The notes under the pieces are model-generated. The model worked only from the letters and a program-made list of their open reading frames with translations. It made no database searches and was not told the DNA's origin. The position numbers and the translations under genes were made by a program. A DNA stretch of 57,156 bases from Hyphomicrobium sp. GTDB taxonomy: Bacteria > Pseudomonadota > Alphaproteobacteria > Rhizobiales > Hyphomicrobiaceae. The DNA lies in assembly GCF_019753045.1 (NCBI RefSeq), contig NZ_JAIELN010000021.1:1-57156 (forward strand), written 5' to 3'. Each line of letters starts with the position of its first letter. The stretch's first letter is position 1. Shown here one piece after another: positions 17,347 to 26,692 of the stretch.

Positions 17347-18248
17347 GACGAAGGTAGAGCCGCTGCCGATCGCGCCGCTGCCGACGCGCGGTAATTCTCG
17401 AGTGCGGTATGGTCGACAGTGATCGCGACGCCGCCCGCTGTGAGCGTCTGATGTTTCTCCTGCGCTTCGAGAGCTCGGTCGAGCCGAAGCATGGCGATGG
17501 CATCGCGACCGTCGACGGTGCCGATGCGTCCGATCGCGACGTCTCCGATCAGCACATCGTCGTTTGAGGAGAGAGGTGCTGCGCCGGAAATCTTGACGGC
17601 GCGTTTGCGTACGACGGTCTTGTTCTGCATCCGCGCGACGATCTCTTGTCCGACGTAACAGCCCTTGGAGAACGACACGCCGTTGAGCAGATCGAAATCC
17701 GCTTCATGCGGATATGCGTCGCCGAAATTGTAGTCTCGTCCGCCCTCAGGCACGCCGAGCGAAACGCGAAGCGCATCGTAATCGCGAAGCGTATTTGGAG
17801 CCTCGAATCCGGTCGCGGAATCGTCGGCCGATCGGGTGTCGATCAGGTGGCGAACGCCTAGAAGTGAATGTCTGGGGTCCGAAAAATGCATGGCGGAATT
17901 GCGTTGAAAACTCGTCGCGCCGTCGCCCCACGCGGCCTCGATTCCAAACGACTCCGAAATGTCGGTGATGATGACATCGGCGCGAAGCTTGTACATCGAC
18001 AGCCGCTTTACCAGATCACCGGCACTCGAACGGAGAACATCAAGTAAAAATCCGTCTCCGTGACGGACGACGAAAAAGTCGAAAAGGATTTTGCCTTGCG
18101 GCGAAAGTAGCGCCGCGTGATGCGCGTCGCCTTGGGCAAGGCCCTCGACATCGTTCGTCACCAGCCCTTGCAGGAGCTTTTCGCTGTCCTTGCCGGTGAC
18201 GCTGACAACACCACGATCTGCAAGGCGCACTAGCTTTGCGGCAGACAT
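17343..18248 (-). CDS. ygfZ: YgfZ/GcvT-domain folate-binding protein, Fe-S cluster maintenance
   Basis: YgfZ-type proteins bind tetrahydrofolate and support assembly or repair of Fe-S enzymes, including MiaB in E. coli. The 301-aa protein shows the diagnostic KGCYVGQE motif with its redox-active cysteine in the C-terminal third, and an N-terminal GcvT-like fold (VSVTGKDSEKLLQGLVTND). I chose the ATG at 18248; a GTG three codons upstream has a poorer site. It is the first gene of ygfZ-tag-HD and is divergent from the dihydroorotase gene. Confidence 0.9.
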   Translation of the reverse strand: MSAAKLVRLADRGVVSVTGKDSEKLLQGLVTNDVEGLAQGDAHHAALLSPQGKILFDFFVVRHGDGFLLDVLRSSAGDLVKRLSMYKLRADVIITDISESFGIEAAWGDGATSFQRNSAMHFSDPRHSLLGVRHLIDTRSADDSATGFEAPNTLRDYDALRVSLGVPEGGRDYNFGDAYPHEADFDLLNGVSFSKGCYVGQEIVARMQNKTVVRKRAVKISGAAPLSSNDDVLIGDVAIGRIGTVDGRDAIAMLRLDRALEAQEKHQTLTAGGVAITVDHTALENYRASAAARSAAALPSS

Positions 18249-18330
18249 GAATTTCACGCCTCAGTTGCAAATGAGGGAAGAGTTACGTATGCGGGCTTTT
18301 CTCGTATGCAAGCCTAAGGAGCACCGCAAG

Positions 18331-19668
18331 ATGGTTGAGACGTTCGACGTCATTATTCGGGGCGCGACGGTGGTCAACCATGACGGAGAAGGCATCCGCG
18401 ATATCGCAATTCGGAGCGGAAGGATCGCCGCCATCGGCGATCTCGGCAGCTCGGCCACTGCCCCGGAGATCATCGAGGCGAGGGGCCTGCACATACTTCC
18501 CGGTGTCATCGATACGCAAGTGCATTTCCGTGAGCCCGGCCTTGAGCATAAGGAAGATCTCGCGACCGGCAGCCGGGCGGCGGTCGCAGGCGGGGTGACG
18601 GCAGTTTTCGAGATGCCCAACACCAAGCCGCTGACGACGAGCGCCGAAACCCTCGCCGACAAAGTCCGCCGCGCGCGCCACCGCATGTTCTGCGACTTCG
18701 CATTCTTCGTCGGCGGAACGCGGGATAATGTGGCGGACATCCCCGAATTCGAGAAGCTCGAAGGCTCGGCGGGCATGAAAGTGTTCATGGGGTCGTCTAC
18801 CGGCGATCTCCTCGTCGATGATGGTGTGACACTCGACCAGATCATCGCCAAGATCTCGCGCCGGGCATCCTTTCATGCCGAAGACGAAGCCAGGCTCAAG
18901 TCGCGGATGCATTTGCGGCGGAAGGGCGATCCCTCGTCGCACCCCGAATGGCGCGATCCGGAGGCAGCCCTCATCGCAACCAAGCGGCTCGTCGGTATGG
19001 CCGAGAAGCACGGCAAGCGCGTCCACGTGCTGCACGTCTCGACGGCCGAGGAGATGGAATTCCTGAGGGATCACAAAAAGTACGCGACCGTCGAGGTGAC
19101 GCCCCATCATCTGACGCTCGAGGGCCCGGAGTGCTACGAGCGCCTCGGTTCCTACGTTCAGATGAACCCGCCCGTTCGGGACGCGCGGCACCGCTCGGCG
19201 ATCTGGGCCGCGCTCCAGTCAGGGGTAGTCGACATTCTGGGGTCGGATCACGCGCCGCATACGCGCGAGGAGAAGGATCACGTCTATCCGGACACCCATT
19301 CCGGAATGACCGGGGTGCAGACGCTCGTTCCGGTCATGCTCGATCACGTCAATGCGGGACGCCTGTCCCTTCAGCGCTTCGTCGATCTGACGAGCCACGG
19401 CCCGCAACGCCTCTTCGGAATTCGCTCGAAGGGGCGTATCGCCGTCGGTTATGACGCCGACCTGACCGTCGTCGATCTGCATCGGACGGCAACCATTACG
19501 AACAAGTGGATCGAAAGCCGCGCCGCCTGGACGCCTTACGATGGCGTGAAGGTCAAGGGCTGGCCGGTCGGAACGTACATTCGCGGCCGGAAGGTGATGT
19601 GGGAGGGGGAGATTATCGGCCCCGCCAGTGGAGAGCCCGTCGGTTTTCTCGAGGGCTTCGCCGGCTGA
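18331..19668 (+). CDS. pyrC: Dihydroorotase (amidohydrolase superfamily)
   Basis: This 445-aa enzyme should cyclise carbamoyl aspartate to dihydroorotate in pyrimidine synthesis. The metal-binding motif is DTQVHFREPG. It is followed by EMPNTKP, the lysine segment MKVFMGSSTG, histidines in HVLHVST and EVTPHHLTL, and the catalytic aspartate in GSDHAPHT. These place it in the dihydroorotase/allantoinase branch; MNPPVRD and HSGMTGVQT favour dihydroorotase. The ATG at 18331 has AAGGA ten bases upstream. The frame is open back to 18190, overlapping ygfZ on the other strand. No other pyr genes are near. A hydantoinase-like activity is a less likely alternative. Confidence 0.86.
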   Translation: MVETFDVIIRGATVVNHDGEGIRDIAIRSGRIAAIGDLGSSATAPEIIEARGLHILPGVIDTQVHFREPGLEHKEDLATGSRAAVAGGVTAVFEMPNTKPLTTSAETLADKVRRARHRMFCDFAFFVGGTRDNVADIPEFEKLEGSAGMKVFMGSSTGDLLVDDGVTLDQIIAKISRRASFHAEDEARLKSRMHLRRKGDPSSHPEWRDPEAALIATKRLVGMAEKHGKRVHVLHVSTAEEMEFLRDHKKYATVEVTPHHLTLEGPECYERLGSYVQMNPPVRDARHRSAIWAALQSGVVDILGSDHAPHTREEKDHVYPDTHSGMTGVQTLVPVMLDHVNAGRLSLQRFVDLTSHGPQRLFGIRSKGRIAVGYDADLTVVDLHRTATITNKWIESRAAWTPYDGVKVKGWPVGTYIRGRKVMWEGEIIGPASGEPVGFLEGFAG

Positions 19669-19699
19669 GGCCGAAAACTGATGCTGAACCTGCTGCCGG

Positions 19700-20449
19700 T
19701 CAGCCTTCGCTGCCGGTTTTGGCGACGCGCGACAGTTCCGGCGGCAACTGCTTCAGCACATGGACGGTCGTGCCGACCTCGGCGAGGCCCGAAAGGTGGA
19801 CGACGTTACCGTTGGTCATGCGAATGCAGCCCGACGATGACGCCGTTCCGATCGAGGAAGCTTCATTCGTGCCATGGATGCGGTAGAGTGTATTGCCGAG
19901 ATAAAGCGCCATCGCGCCAAGCGGATTGCGGACGCCGCCCGACATCCGGACGGGCAGCTCCGGTCTCCGCTTGCGCATCTCCGCCGGCGGAATCCAGTCC
20001 GGCCAAGCTGCTTTCCGCGTGATCTTTTCCGTGCCCGACCAGGCAAAACCCTGCTTGCCGACGGCAATCGGATAACGATAGGCCGTCGAGGAATCGAGCA
20101 CGTAATAGAGGCGCCGTCCCGCCGTATCGATCACGATCGAACCGGCTTCATAGCCGCTGTGGAACGGCACCTTCGGTGGCGCCTTCGCGGCAATGCGCGG
20201 TTGTCCGCCACCGGTCAGGGAACCCGGCGCCTGGCCGGGAACGCTGCGGTCGCTCGGTGCGGGCTGGTCCCAATCCCATCCCATTCCGAAAAGCTGCTGC
20301 CCGTCTCTGCGGGCACTCTCGCGCTGTTTGCGATCTAGCTTTTTGGGTGCAACGTATCCGTAGCTCTCTTCGGAAGGATGAAAGGCATAAGCCGGCGCAG
20401 CAATGGCGCAGCTCAGAACCGCTGCTGCCAAAAGCGACATACTCTTCAT
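19700..20449 (-). CDS. L,D-transpeptidase (YkuD domain)
   Basis: This 249-aa periplasmic enzyme should form or edit 3-3 peptidoglycan cross-links or attach proteins to peptidoglycan. It has a signal peptide (1-22, ending AYA). The YkuD catalytic motif HGTNEASSIG ... SSSGCIRM carries the nucleophile C208. The region between (about 30-100) is proline-rich and probably flexible. The ATG at 20449 follows GAGGGA; the frame is open back to 20602 without a signal-like sequence. It lies 125 nt downstream of the unknown membrane protein gene on the same strand. Confidence 0.9.
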   Translation of the reverse strand: MKSMSLLAAAVLSCAIAAPAYAFHPSEESYGYVAPKKLDRKQRESARRDGQQLFGMGWDWDQPAPSDRSVPGQAPGSLTGGGQPRIAAKAPPKVPFHSGYEAGSIVIDTAGRRLYYVLDSSTAYRYPIAVGKQGFAWSGTEKITRKAAWPDWIPPAEMRKRRPELPVRMSGGVRNPLGAMALYLGNTLYRIHGTNEASSIGTASSSGCIRMTNGNVVHLSGLAEVGTTVHVLKQLPPELSRVAKTGSEG

Positions 20450-20574
20450 CGACAAAGTCCCTCGCTCTTCGTTTAACTTGTAACGAGCGGAATAACCCTT
20501 TCCGTCGGAGCTTGAATACCCGGCTGCGGCAATTGGCGATGCAAGGCGAGCGCATCGGAGCAATGCGCTGACGT

Positions 20575-21189
20575 TCAGTCTGCTTTTTTGAACGAGGTCC
20601 AAGAACCGTCAGCCGCGATGACGAGGCGCCACCACAGCCAGCGCTTTTTTTCCCGCATTTCTGCGGCCTTGGCTGGCGTGACGAGACGGTATAGATCGAC
20701 TTCCTCGGCAGGCGTGAGCTTGTCGATTGGACGCTCGGCGAGATAGGGCCAGACATAGATCAGGTTGTTCTCGATGTCGTTGCCAAGCGGCAGGGCGACG
20801 GGCGGCATCTCGAATGCCTGAATGAGTGCCGCGAGAATTTCCCGGCCCTCGTGATCCTCCGAATGCTCCTTCAGCGCTTTGATCGGATCACCCGCTGCGT
20901 CGATGCCGAGGTCCGGCACGACCCCGCTGACTTCAAATGCTGTCTTGAGTTCCTCGATATTGCCCGAGCGAGCGGCCGTCAGGATCACATCGCGAAGGTC
21001 TTCGACATGAGGCGGCAGCTTCACGTTGTTGTTGCCGGCTTCGTTGGCCCCCGCCGCTGCAACGTGGACAAGTGCGGCTCCCGCCACTACGAGTACTATT
21101 AATACCCCAAGCAGGCCCGTTCTCTGAAGGAGCGCCTGCCGGACAGACCTAAGTCGCCTTTTGCATGTTGCCCGAGGGATTTCCCACAT
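20575..21189 (-). CDS. Conserved membrane-anchored protein of unknown function
   Basis: This 204-aa protein has a basic N-terminus, one hydrophobic segment (about 25-47) and a helical periplasmic domain rich in Leu, Ala and Glu. The segment AARSGNIEELKTAFEVSGVVPD resembles a single ankyrin-like helix pair, and the C-terminus ends KRWLWWRLVIAADGSWTSFKK. I know similar unnamed proteins in this order but no function. The ATG at 21189 with GGAAGG ten bases upstream is preferred over 21231. It precedes the L,D-transpeptidase, so an envelope role is plausible but unproven. Confidence 0.65.
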   Translation of the reverse strand: MWEIPRATCKRRLRSVRQALLQRTGLLGVLIVLVVAGAALVHVAAAGANEAGNNNVKLPPHVEDLRDVILTAARSGNIEELKTAFEVSGVVPDLGIDAAGDPIKALKEHSEDHEGREILAALIQAFEMPPVALPLGNDIENNLIYVWPYLAERPIDKLTPAEEVDLYRLVTPAKAAEMREKKRWLWWRLVIAADGSWTSFKKAD

Positions 21190-21268
21190 TGCAGTTGCGC
21201 CTTCCGTTGATCCCTGTAGCCGTCGCGCCAATGGCCGTGTTGGATATGCGAACGCCGCCTAGCACAAC

Positions 21269-21967
21269 ATGCTCCCAACTCCGACACCGAGCTCATACCC
21301 ATTGCTGAGTTATATCCCGAACCCTCTCATCATCCCGATTGGCCTGATCGTTGGGATGCTCATTGCCGCCCCCGTCGGGCCTGTCAATGTCCTGTGCATC
21401 CAGCGCGCCATCGAGCGCGGCTTCTGGGGCGGGGTCGCAGCCGGTATCGGCTCGGTGATGGGCGATGGCCTGATAGCACTATGCGCAGGCATGGGCGTCG
21501 GCACGGTTTCGGGTGTCGTCCAGGAACATCGCGCTACCATCCAGGTCATCGGCGGCTTGGCGCTTATCGCCTTTGGTCTGCGCCTCTATTACAGCGCGCC
21601 GCGTTTGAAGATGACATCTGAGGCGGATGCCCAGACCGCCCGTCTGAAGGACTTCGTCTGGGACATCCCGCAGACATTCTTCCTGACGATCACGAACCCC
21701 GGGGCCGTCCTCGGCCTCTTCGCCGTTTTCGGCGGCGTCACCACATTCGTCGAAGTGCATTCGACGATCGACGTCCTGCTGCTGGTCGCGGCGATCGTCT
21801 GCGGCAGCATGCTGTGGTGGATTACGCTGTCGAACATCATCAGCCGCTATCGGCACCGTATGGACCTTCACATACTAAAGGTCGTCAATCGGGTTGCGGG
21901 TCTGCTGCTCGCCCTCTTCGGCGGCGTATTGATCGCCGAAGTCATCATGAAAGCCGGCAATTTCTAG
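21269..21967 (+). CDS. LysE/RhtB family amino-acid exporter
   Basis: This 232-aa protein has six predicted hydrophobic segments and the family signature PVGPVNVLCIQRAIERGFWGG near residues 36-57, diagnostic of LysE-type exporters (PF01810). The conserved TxTNPG-like segment LTITNPGAVLGLF follows near 150. It probably exports an amino acid or derivative across the inner membrane; the substrate cannot be told from sequence. It is divergent from the unknown membrane protein gene at 20575 and convergent with the small gene at 21984. Confidence 0.87.
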   Translation: MLPTPTPSSYPLLSYIPNPLIIPIGLIVGMLIAAPVGPVNVLCIQRAIERGFWGGVAAGIGSVMGDGLIALCAGMGVGTVSGVVQEHRATIQVIGGLALIAFGLRLYYSAPRLKMTSEADAQTARLKDFVWDIPQTFFLTITNPGAVLGLFAVFGGVTTFVEVHSTIDVLLLVAAIVCGSMLWWITLSNIISRYRHRMDLHILKVVNRVAGLLLALFGGVLIAEVIMKAGNF

Positions 21968-21983
21968 TCCCGGCTGTGGCCGA

Positions 21984-22229
21984 TTATTGATCGCGGCGCG
22001 TCAGCGTGAATTCGCCCTCGACGACGCGCTTTTCCAATCCGCGCGTCAAATGGATAACGGCATCTTCGCCGTAGATCGCCACCAGATCGGTGAGTGCGGT
22101 GAACAGTGCCGCATAGGCCATCTGCTGCGGCTCGACCCCCGTATCGACGCCCTCGTCCCAAGCGGCGAGGATGAGGTCCAGCGCCTTCAGCGTCGGGTTC
22201 TTAGTATCGATGTCCTCGAAGCACTCCAT
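21984..22229 (-). CDS. Small conserved cytoplasmic protein, unknown function
   Basis: This 81-aa, acidic, helical protein has no signal or membrane segment. It has a well-formed start (ATG at 22229 preceded by GAGGGAAG) and no overlap with neighbours, and I recall similar short unnamed proteins in this order. It lies between the LysE gene and the TIGR02301 gene. No function can be proposed. Confidence 0.6.
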   Translation of the reverse strand: MECFEDIDTKNPTLKALDLILAAWDEGVDTGVEPQQMAYAALFTALTDLVAIYGEDAVIHLTRGLEKRVVEGEFTLTRRDQ

Positions 22230-22387
22230 GCCGGTCCCAATCTTCCCTCATCCCTGGCCGTCGCTTATGCGAGCGGCTCCCACCGGTTGTCACCTAGCAC
22301 GACCTTTTGCGATAGGTCGATGCTGCCACTATTCACAGTAAACCTTGTGAAAAGGAGCGGCCCGGCGTTAAGCGAGATTTCGCGGGA

Positions 22388-22816
22388 TCAGTTTGGAAAC
22401 GCTTTCAAGAGGCCGTCCGAGAGTTCGGAGCCTTCAGAAAGAAATCGATTGATGGCCGTCTGGGCCGAGGGGCTGCAGGTATTATAAGTGCGGCTATAGC
22501 TGCGATACCCTTGGTTGAACGCGCGGGTCAGCTTCGCGCGCCGGAGCGCGGTCGATCCTTCCGCGTCCATTAAGTCGCGCATGCGGTCGCGCCAGTACTG
22601 GCCTTCGTTGGCGCCGCAAAGCTCGCGGAGATAGTGAACGGCGCCGAGGATCTCGGACAGCCGGAGCAGCCTGTCGTCATAGGGCTTCGAGTCGGACGCG
22701 GCCATGACCGGACCGCTGGCGGCTGCCCAAAGCGCCATCAGGGCCATAAGAGGCGACCCAAGATTTCGCCAGATGTTGGGTTTGCGACGTTCCACTATTC
22801 GGTCCGGATTTCTCAT
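22388..22816 (-). CDS. TIGR02301/DUF2385 family secreted protein
   Basis: This 142-aa protein matches the pattern of TIGR02301 (DUF2385), found almost only in alphaproteobacteria. There is a hydrophobic secretion segment (about 18-40), then LSEILGAVHYLRELCG with a conserved cysteine, a helical middle and a second cysteine in YNTCSPSAQTA. The two cysteines probably form a disulfide in the periplasm. The function is unknown. It is divergent from the SRAP gene, with fewer than 90 nt between starts. Confidence 0.82.
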   Translation of the reverse strand: MRNPDRIVERRKPNIWRNLGSPLMALMALWAAASGPVMAASDSKPYDDRLLRLSEILGAVHYLRELCGANEGQYWRDRMRDLMDAEGSTALRRAKLTRAFNQGYRSYSRTYNTCSPSAQTAINRFLSEGSELSDGLLKAFPN

Positions 22817-22903
22817 GTCGGCTTGCTTAAAGCAGATTCTGGGCGGCCGAGCAGCGAACGCTTATATTCGAGTGTCATTCTACATCAAAAGGACCAAACG
22901 GGT

Positions 22904-23587
22904 TTGTGCGCACGATACAGTTTGACCTCTCCGGCTGAGGCCGTGCGGGCTTTCTTCAGGGCGCCAGGCGTCGAGGATTTCCCGCCGCGCTATAATATTG
23001 CGCCGTCGCAACCCGTCCTGATCGCCCGAAACGACGTGCATAACCGCCCCGAGCTGCAACTGGTGCGCTGGGGCCTCATCCCGTCCTGGTTGAAGGATCC
23101 GAAGTCGCTGGGCTCGCCGCTGATCAACGCGCGAGCTGAAACGGCAGCCGAGAAGCCCGCCTTCCGAGGTGCCATGCGCCATCGCCGGTGCCTTGTGCCG
23201 ACGACCGGCTTCTACGAATGGACCGGGCAGCGCGGCGCCCGCCAGCCGCACCTCATCCGACTGAAAGACCAAGAGCTTTTTGCGCTCGCCGGCATTTGGG
23301 AAGGGTGGCTCGGCGCTGACGGCAGCGAGATCGAGACAATGGCGATCCTGACGACCGCCGCGAATGACGAGATGGCGCGCCTGCACGACCGGATGCCGGT
23401 GATCCTTGACGAGGCGGACTTCGATCGCTGGCTCGATTGCCGCCCGGGATCCGCCGAAGGCGTGCTCGACCTTCTCAGACCTTATGGACCCGGGCGCCTC
23501 TCCGCGACCGCGGTTAATTCCAAGCTGAACGATGCGCGTGCGGAGGGGCCGGAACTTCAACAGCCGGAGTTTTCGACGCTGCTGTAG
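22904..23587 (+). CDS. SRAP/YedK family protein (abasic-site DNA-protein crosslinker), TTG start
   Basis: SRAP proteins (HMCES/YedK) bind abasic sites in single-stranded DNA and cross-link to them through the N-terminal cysteine. That cysteine must be residue 2, so the start must be the TTG at 22904, giving MCARY. The other active-site residues fit: N75 in INARAE, E105 in GFYEW and H161 in LHDRMPVIL. AAAAGGA lies ten bases upstream of the TTG. Any longer frame (open to 22634) would bury the catalytic cysteine. The length of 227 aa is typical. It may be SOS-linked, but I see no clear LexA box. Confidence 0.92.
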   Translation: MCARYSLTSPAEAVRAFFRAPGVEDFPPRYNIAPSQPVLIARNDVHNRPELQLVRWGLIPSWLKDPKSLGSPLINARAETAAEKPAFRGAMRHRRCLVPTTGFYEWTGQRGARQPHLIRLKDQELFALAGIWEGWLGADGSEIETMAILTTAANDEMARLHDRMPVILDEADFDRWLDCRPGSAEGVLDLLRPYGPGRLSATAVNSKLNDARAEGPELQQPEFSTLL

Positions 23588-23763
23588 CGACCCGTTCGGC
23601 GCCGCTCGTAACAGTCTAAAATCGGCGCTAACCTAAAGATTACCCTTAAACTGAAGACCTATTTGTTATCCAAGTGTAGATAGCTAGCAAGGGAACGGCC
23701 GGTGTTTGCGGCCGCATGGCTTGGGGCCGGGCCGGCGCCAAGGGGACATATGGGGAGAGCGCG

Positions 23764-25458
23764 ATGGCGTACCACGGCGAGGATCTCGACCTCAGAACAC
23801 AGCAGACTTGGACGCCCGCTGATGTTTTGTCAGAGCCCAATGCGCCATCCGCGAACGGCAAGCGCGGCCCCCTTCAGGCCGGGCCGGTTCTCGTCGAGGA
23901 TACGGTGCTCGCTTGTTTCAACCAGGCTTACGACATCGCATCGGCGCACCGCGCGATAGAAGTCCGCGTCGAGCATTTGCTGAACGCGATGACCCGCGTC
24001 GACCCCGCCGCCGTCGCGCTTGAGGCGAACGGCGTGCGCGTTGTCGCTCTGAAACGCGAGACCGCGACCATCATCGCGGGGGACATTCCGGCTGCCCCCG
24101 GCAGCGGCGCCGTCTCACCGCGACGCTCGGATGAATTGGCGGAACTCCTGCGGCTCTCGGCATCGTTCGCATCGCGAAGAAATGCTGCGGTAAGCATCGA
24201 CGATCTCCTGCATGTGCTGTTCGATCAGAGGTCGGATTTTGCGCAGTCCGAACTGCTTTTCCGCTTTTCCTCGCGCCTCGCCCAGAGAGAAATGCCCGAG
24301 CCGCTGCCGCCGTTGACGCGCGCCGATAGCCGTTATCAGCCAACCAACCTCCGCTATTCCACGGACTACGCGCGCGCCTCCTACCGCAACGACTATTTGG
24401 GAACACAGGCTGACGCACTGCAGAATTCCCGCATTGATGCGCTCGAGCAAATGCTGCGCGGACTGAGCCACGATTTCACCAACGAGCGCCACATCATTGC
24501 CGGCCTCATCCGCGATCTGACCCGCGATACGCTTGCGCACCAGGATGATCAGGGGCGCGGGCAGGCCGTGTTGATCGAGCGCATTGGAGCCCTCGAAGCG
24601 ACGCTCCGCGACGGTGGCGCCGGGACCAGTTCGACCGAAACACTCCCGCTGGTCTCAAAGCTCGAGAACATCGAAGCGGCGCTGGAGCTTCGCTTGCAGG
24701 AGATGTCGCAATCGTGGGCGGTCCTCTCGACCCGGCTTCAGGAACTGGAGGCATCGGTACGGGCCCGCCCGGTGTCCGATGGTGTGGACCTGAAGCCCGT
24801 CACCGATCGTCTCGACATCATCGAGGAGGCGGTGCTCGGCCACGATCAGCATCGCGGCATCGGCGACCTCGCCGACCGGCTCGGGAAACTAGAGGATGAT
24901 ATCGGCCGGGTGCTCGCAACGTCGACGGATGCTGGAAGAGCCGATGCGCTGCTCGGCGGTTTCGATAAAATCGACGGCCTGTCTAATAAGCTCGATACGC
25001 ACAACGGATCGTTGAATAAACTCGCCGTCGGTCTCGCCGAACGCATGAGCGAAGTCGAGCGCGCCGTCGCCGCCGAAATAGAAACGGCAGCCGCTAAGCA
25101 CCAAGCCTACGCGCACGATCTCACCGAAGTCCACGAAGCCTTGCTGAAGGTCAACGAGAACCAGCACACCCTCGCTGGCTCCATGGATCAGTGGCGCACG
25201 GAATCGGCGACCGACGTCGCCAATATACTGAACCGTCTCGCGGGCATCGATCGCGACGCGGCCTTGCCCGCTGAAACGCTTGCCGCACTGAACCACCACA
25301 TGGAGGCGACGAACCGCTTCATCATAGAACGGTACCATCGCCGCCATCGCTTCATGTATTGGCTTTTTGGAACCGACGATTGGATCAGCGCCAGTTGGCC
25401 GTCGACGAAAGCAACGATCGCGGCCGAAGAGCAGCGCCTCAAGGAAGCAGGCGCTTGA
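23764..25458 (+). CDS. Clp N-domain-like protein with long coiled coil, no AAA+ module
   Basis: This 564-aa protein has an N-terminal region (about 43-170) that reads like the double repeat of the Clp N-domain: VLACFNQAYDIASAHR, IEVRVEHLLNAMTRV and, later, VSIDDLLHVLFDQR. There are no Walker A/B motifs and no AAA+ domain. Residues about 225-510 are a heptad-rich coiled coil in which IGALE, LENIEAAL and RLDIIEEAV repeat. The C-terminus (about 515-550) is aromatic and amphipathic (RHRFMYWLFGTDDW). The start at 23764 follows GGGGAGAG. It may be an adaptor or scaffold for a Clp machine or a membrane-linked structural protein; that is inference. Confidence 0.7.
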   Translation: MAYHGEDLDLRTQQTWTPADVLSEPNAPSANGKRGPLQAGPVLVEDTVLACFNQAYDIASAHRAIEVRVEHLLNAMTRVDPAAVALEANGVRVVALKRETATIIAGDIPAAPGSGAVSPRRSDELAELLRLSASFASRRNAAVSIDDLLHVLFDQRSDFAQSELLFRFSSRLAQREMPEPLPPLTRADSRYQPTNLRYSTDYARASYRNDYLGTQADALQNSRIDALEQMLRGLSHDFTNERHIIAGLIRDLTRDTLAHQDDQGRGQAVLIERIGALEATLRDGGAGTSSTETLPLVSKLENIEAALELRLQEMSQSWAVLSTRLQELEASVRARPVSDGVDLKPVTDRLDIIEEAVLGHDQHRGIGDLADRLGKLEDDIGRVLATSTDAGRADALLGGFDKIDGLSNKLDTHNGSLNKLAVGLAERMSEVERAVAAEIETAAAKHQAYAHDLTEVHEALLKVNENQHTLAGSMDQWRTESATDVANILNRLAGIDRDAALPAETLAALNHHMEATNRFIIERYHRRHRFMYWLFGTDDWISASWPSTKATIAAEEQRLKEAGA

Positions 25459-25582
25459 ACGAGGGGCCGCTTCAAACGGACACTCGGCGCAATCGTTCGT
25501 TAACATGACTGAGAGGTTAGTGTTTACCCATTTGGCTTAATTGGTGCGGCGTCATTCCGTCGGAAAGCCAGCACCTTTCGCC

Positions 25583-26692
25583 ATGCAATCACAACATCGC
25601 CCCTTCCTGCGCCTCGCGGATATCATGTCGCCGGAGGCCAATAGCTTCGGCGTTCTGCGTCTGCTGATGGCGACGTTCGTGCTGATCTCCCACAGCTATC
25701 TGTACGCCGCCGGAACCGATGCCGCAGAGCCGCTGCAGCCGTGGCTTGGCCGGTCGCTTGGCGAATATGCCGTGCAGGTCTTCTTCATCTTGAGCGGCGT
25801 GCTGGTGGCCCAAAGCTTCGACCGCAGCCGCAGCATTCTGAACTTCGCAGCAGCCCGTGTGCTTCGAATTTTTCCGGCCCTCATCGTCTGCGTCGCCGTA
25901 ACAGCGTTCGTGCTCGGCCCGATGGTCTCGCGCCTGACGGTTGGCGAATACTTCTCCGACACCGGCCTTTACGCGTACGTCGCCAAAACGCTGGCTCTGA
26001 CGACCGGAGCGGCGCCGCTGCCCGGCGTCTTCGAAAGCCTGCCGTACGCCGGTTACGTCAACTCTTCGCTCTGGACGCTGAAGTACGAGGTCCTTTGCTA
26101 TGTCATTCTTGCGGCGCTGGGCGTCGCGGGCCTGTTCGAAGAGCGCTGGCGGAAGCTCGCGATCGCCGGTCTCGCCGTCCTCGTCGGAACCGTAACGCTG
26201 GGACTCCCCGCCGAAGCTGAAGCCTACGGCTTCTCGGACAATTTGCGCTACTTCATCGTCTTCTTCTTCAGCGGCGTGCTTGCCTATGTCGCTCGCAGGC
26301 ATCTTATTATTCACGGTGCCGCGCTTGCGCCTCTGGCCGTTCTTTTTGTCTGCTTGGCCAAAACGCCCCTTGCAGAAATCAGCGCCGCGCTCTTTCTGGG
26401 CTACGCTGCCCTTTGGCTAGCGACCAAGGCGCTCGGACTGCTTCGCGCCGTTTGCAACAAATTCGACGCCTCATACGGCATCTACATCTTTGCCGGTCCG
26501 ACGCAGCAGACGCTGCTGTGGCTCATGCCGGGCCTGCCGCCCGTATGGCTGTCTCTCGTAGCCTTCGCCATCGTCCTGCCGACGGCCATCGTCTCGTGGA
26601 TCATGATCGAGAAGCCGGCCATGAAGCTGAGATCGCGGATTACCGCGCGACTGCAGAAGCGCGAGCCGGTTGAGCCGCTGCCCGCGACCTGA
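25583..26692 (+). CDS. Acyltransferase 3 family membrane protein (OafA/YrhL-like)
   Basis: This 369-aa integral membrane protein has about ten hydrophobic segments and the acyltransferase 3 hallmarks: FGVLRLLMATFVLISHSY, which holds the catalytic histidine near residue 38, then VQVFFILSGVL and SSLWTLKYEVLCY. Such enzymes transfer acetyl or other acyl groups to cell-surface sugars or lipids. The ATG at 25583 is chosen because the upstream 14 codons are polar and unrelated to the family start. No polysaccharide genes are adjacent, so the acceptor is unknown. Confidence 0.88.
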   Translation: MQSQHRPFLRLADIMSPEANSFGVLRLLMATFVLISHSYLYAAGTDAAEPLQPWLGRSLGEYAVQVFFILSGVLVAQSFDRSRSILNFAAARVLRIFPALIVCVAVTAFVLGPMVSRLTVGEYFSDTGLYAYVAKTLALTTGAAPLPGVFESLPYAGYVNSSLWTLKYEVLCYVILAALGVAGLFEERWRKLAIAGLAVLVGTVTLGLPAEAEAYGFSDNLRYFIVFFFSGVLAYVARRHLIIHGAALAPLAVLFVCLAKTPLAEISAALFLGYAALWLATKALGLLRAVCNKFDASYGIYIFAGPTQQTLLWLMPGLPPVWLSLVAFAIVLPTAIVSWIMIEKPAMKLRSRITARLQKREPVEPLPAT

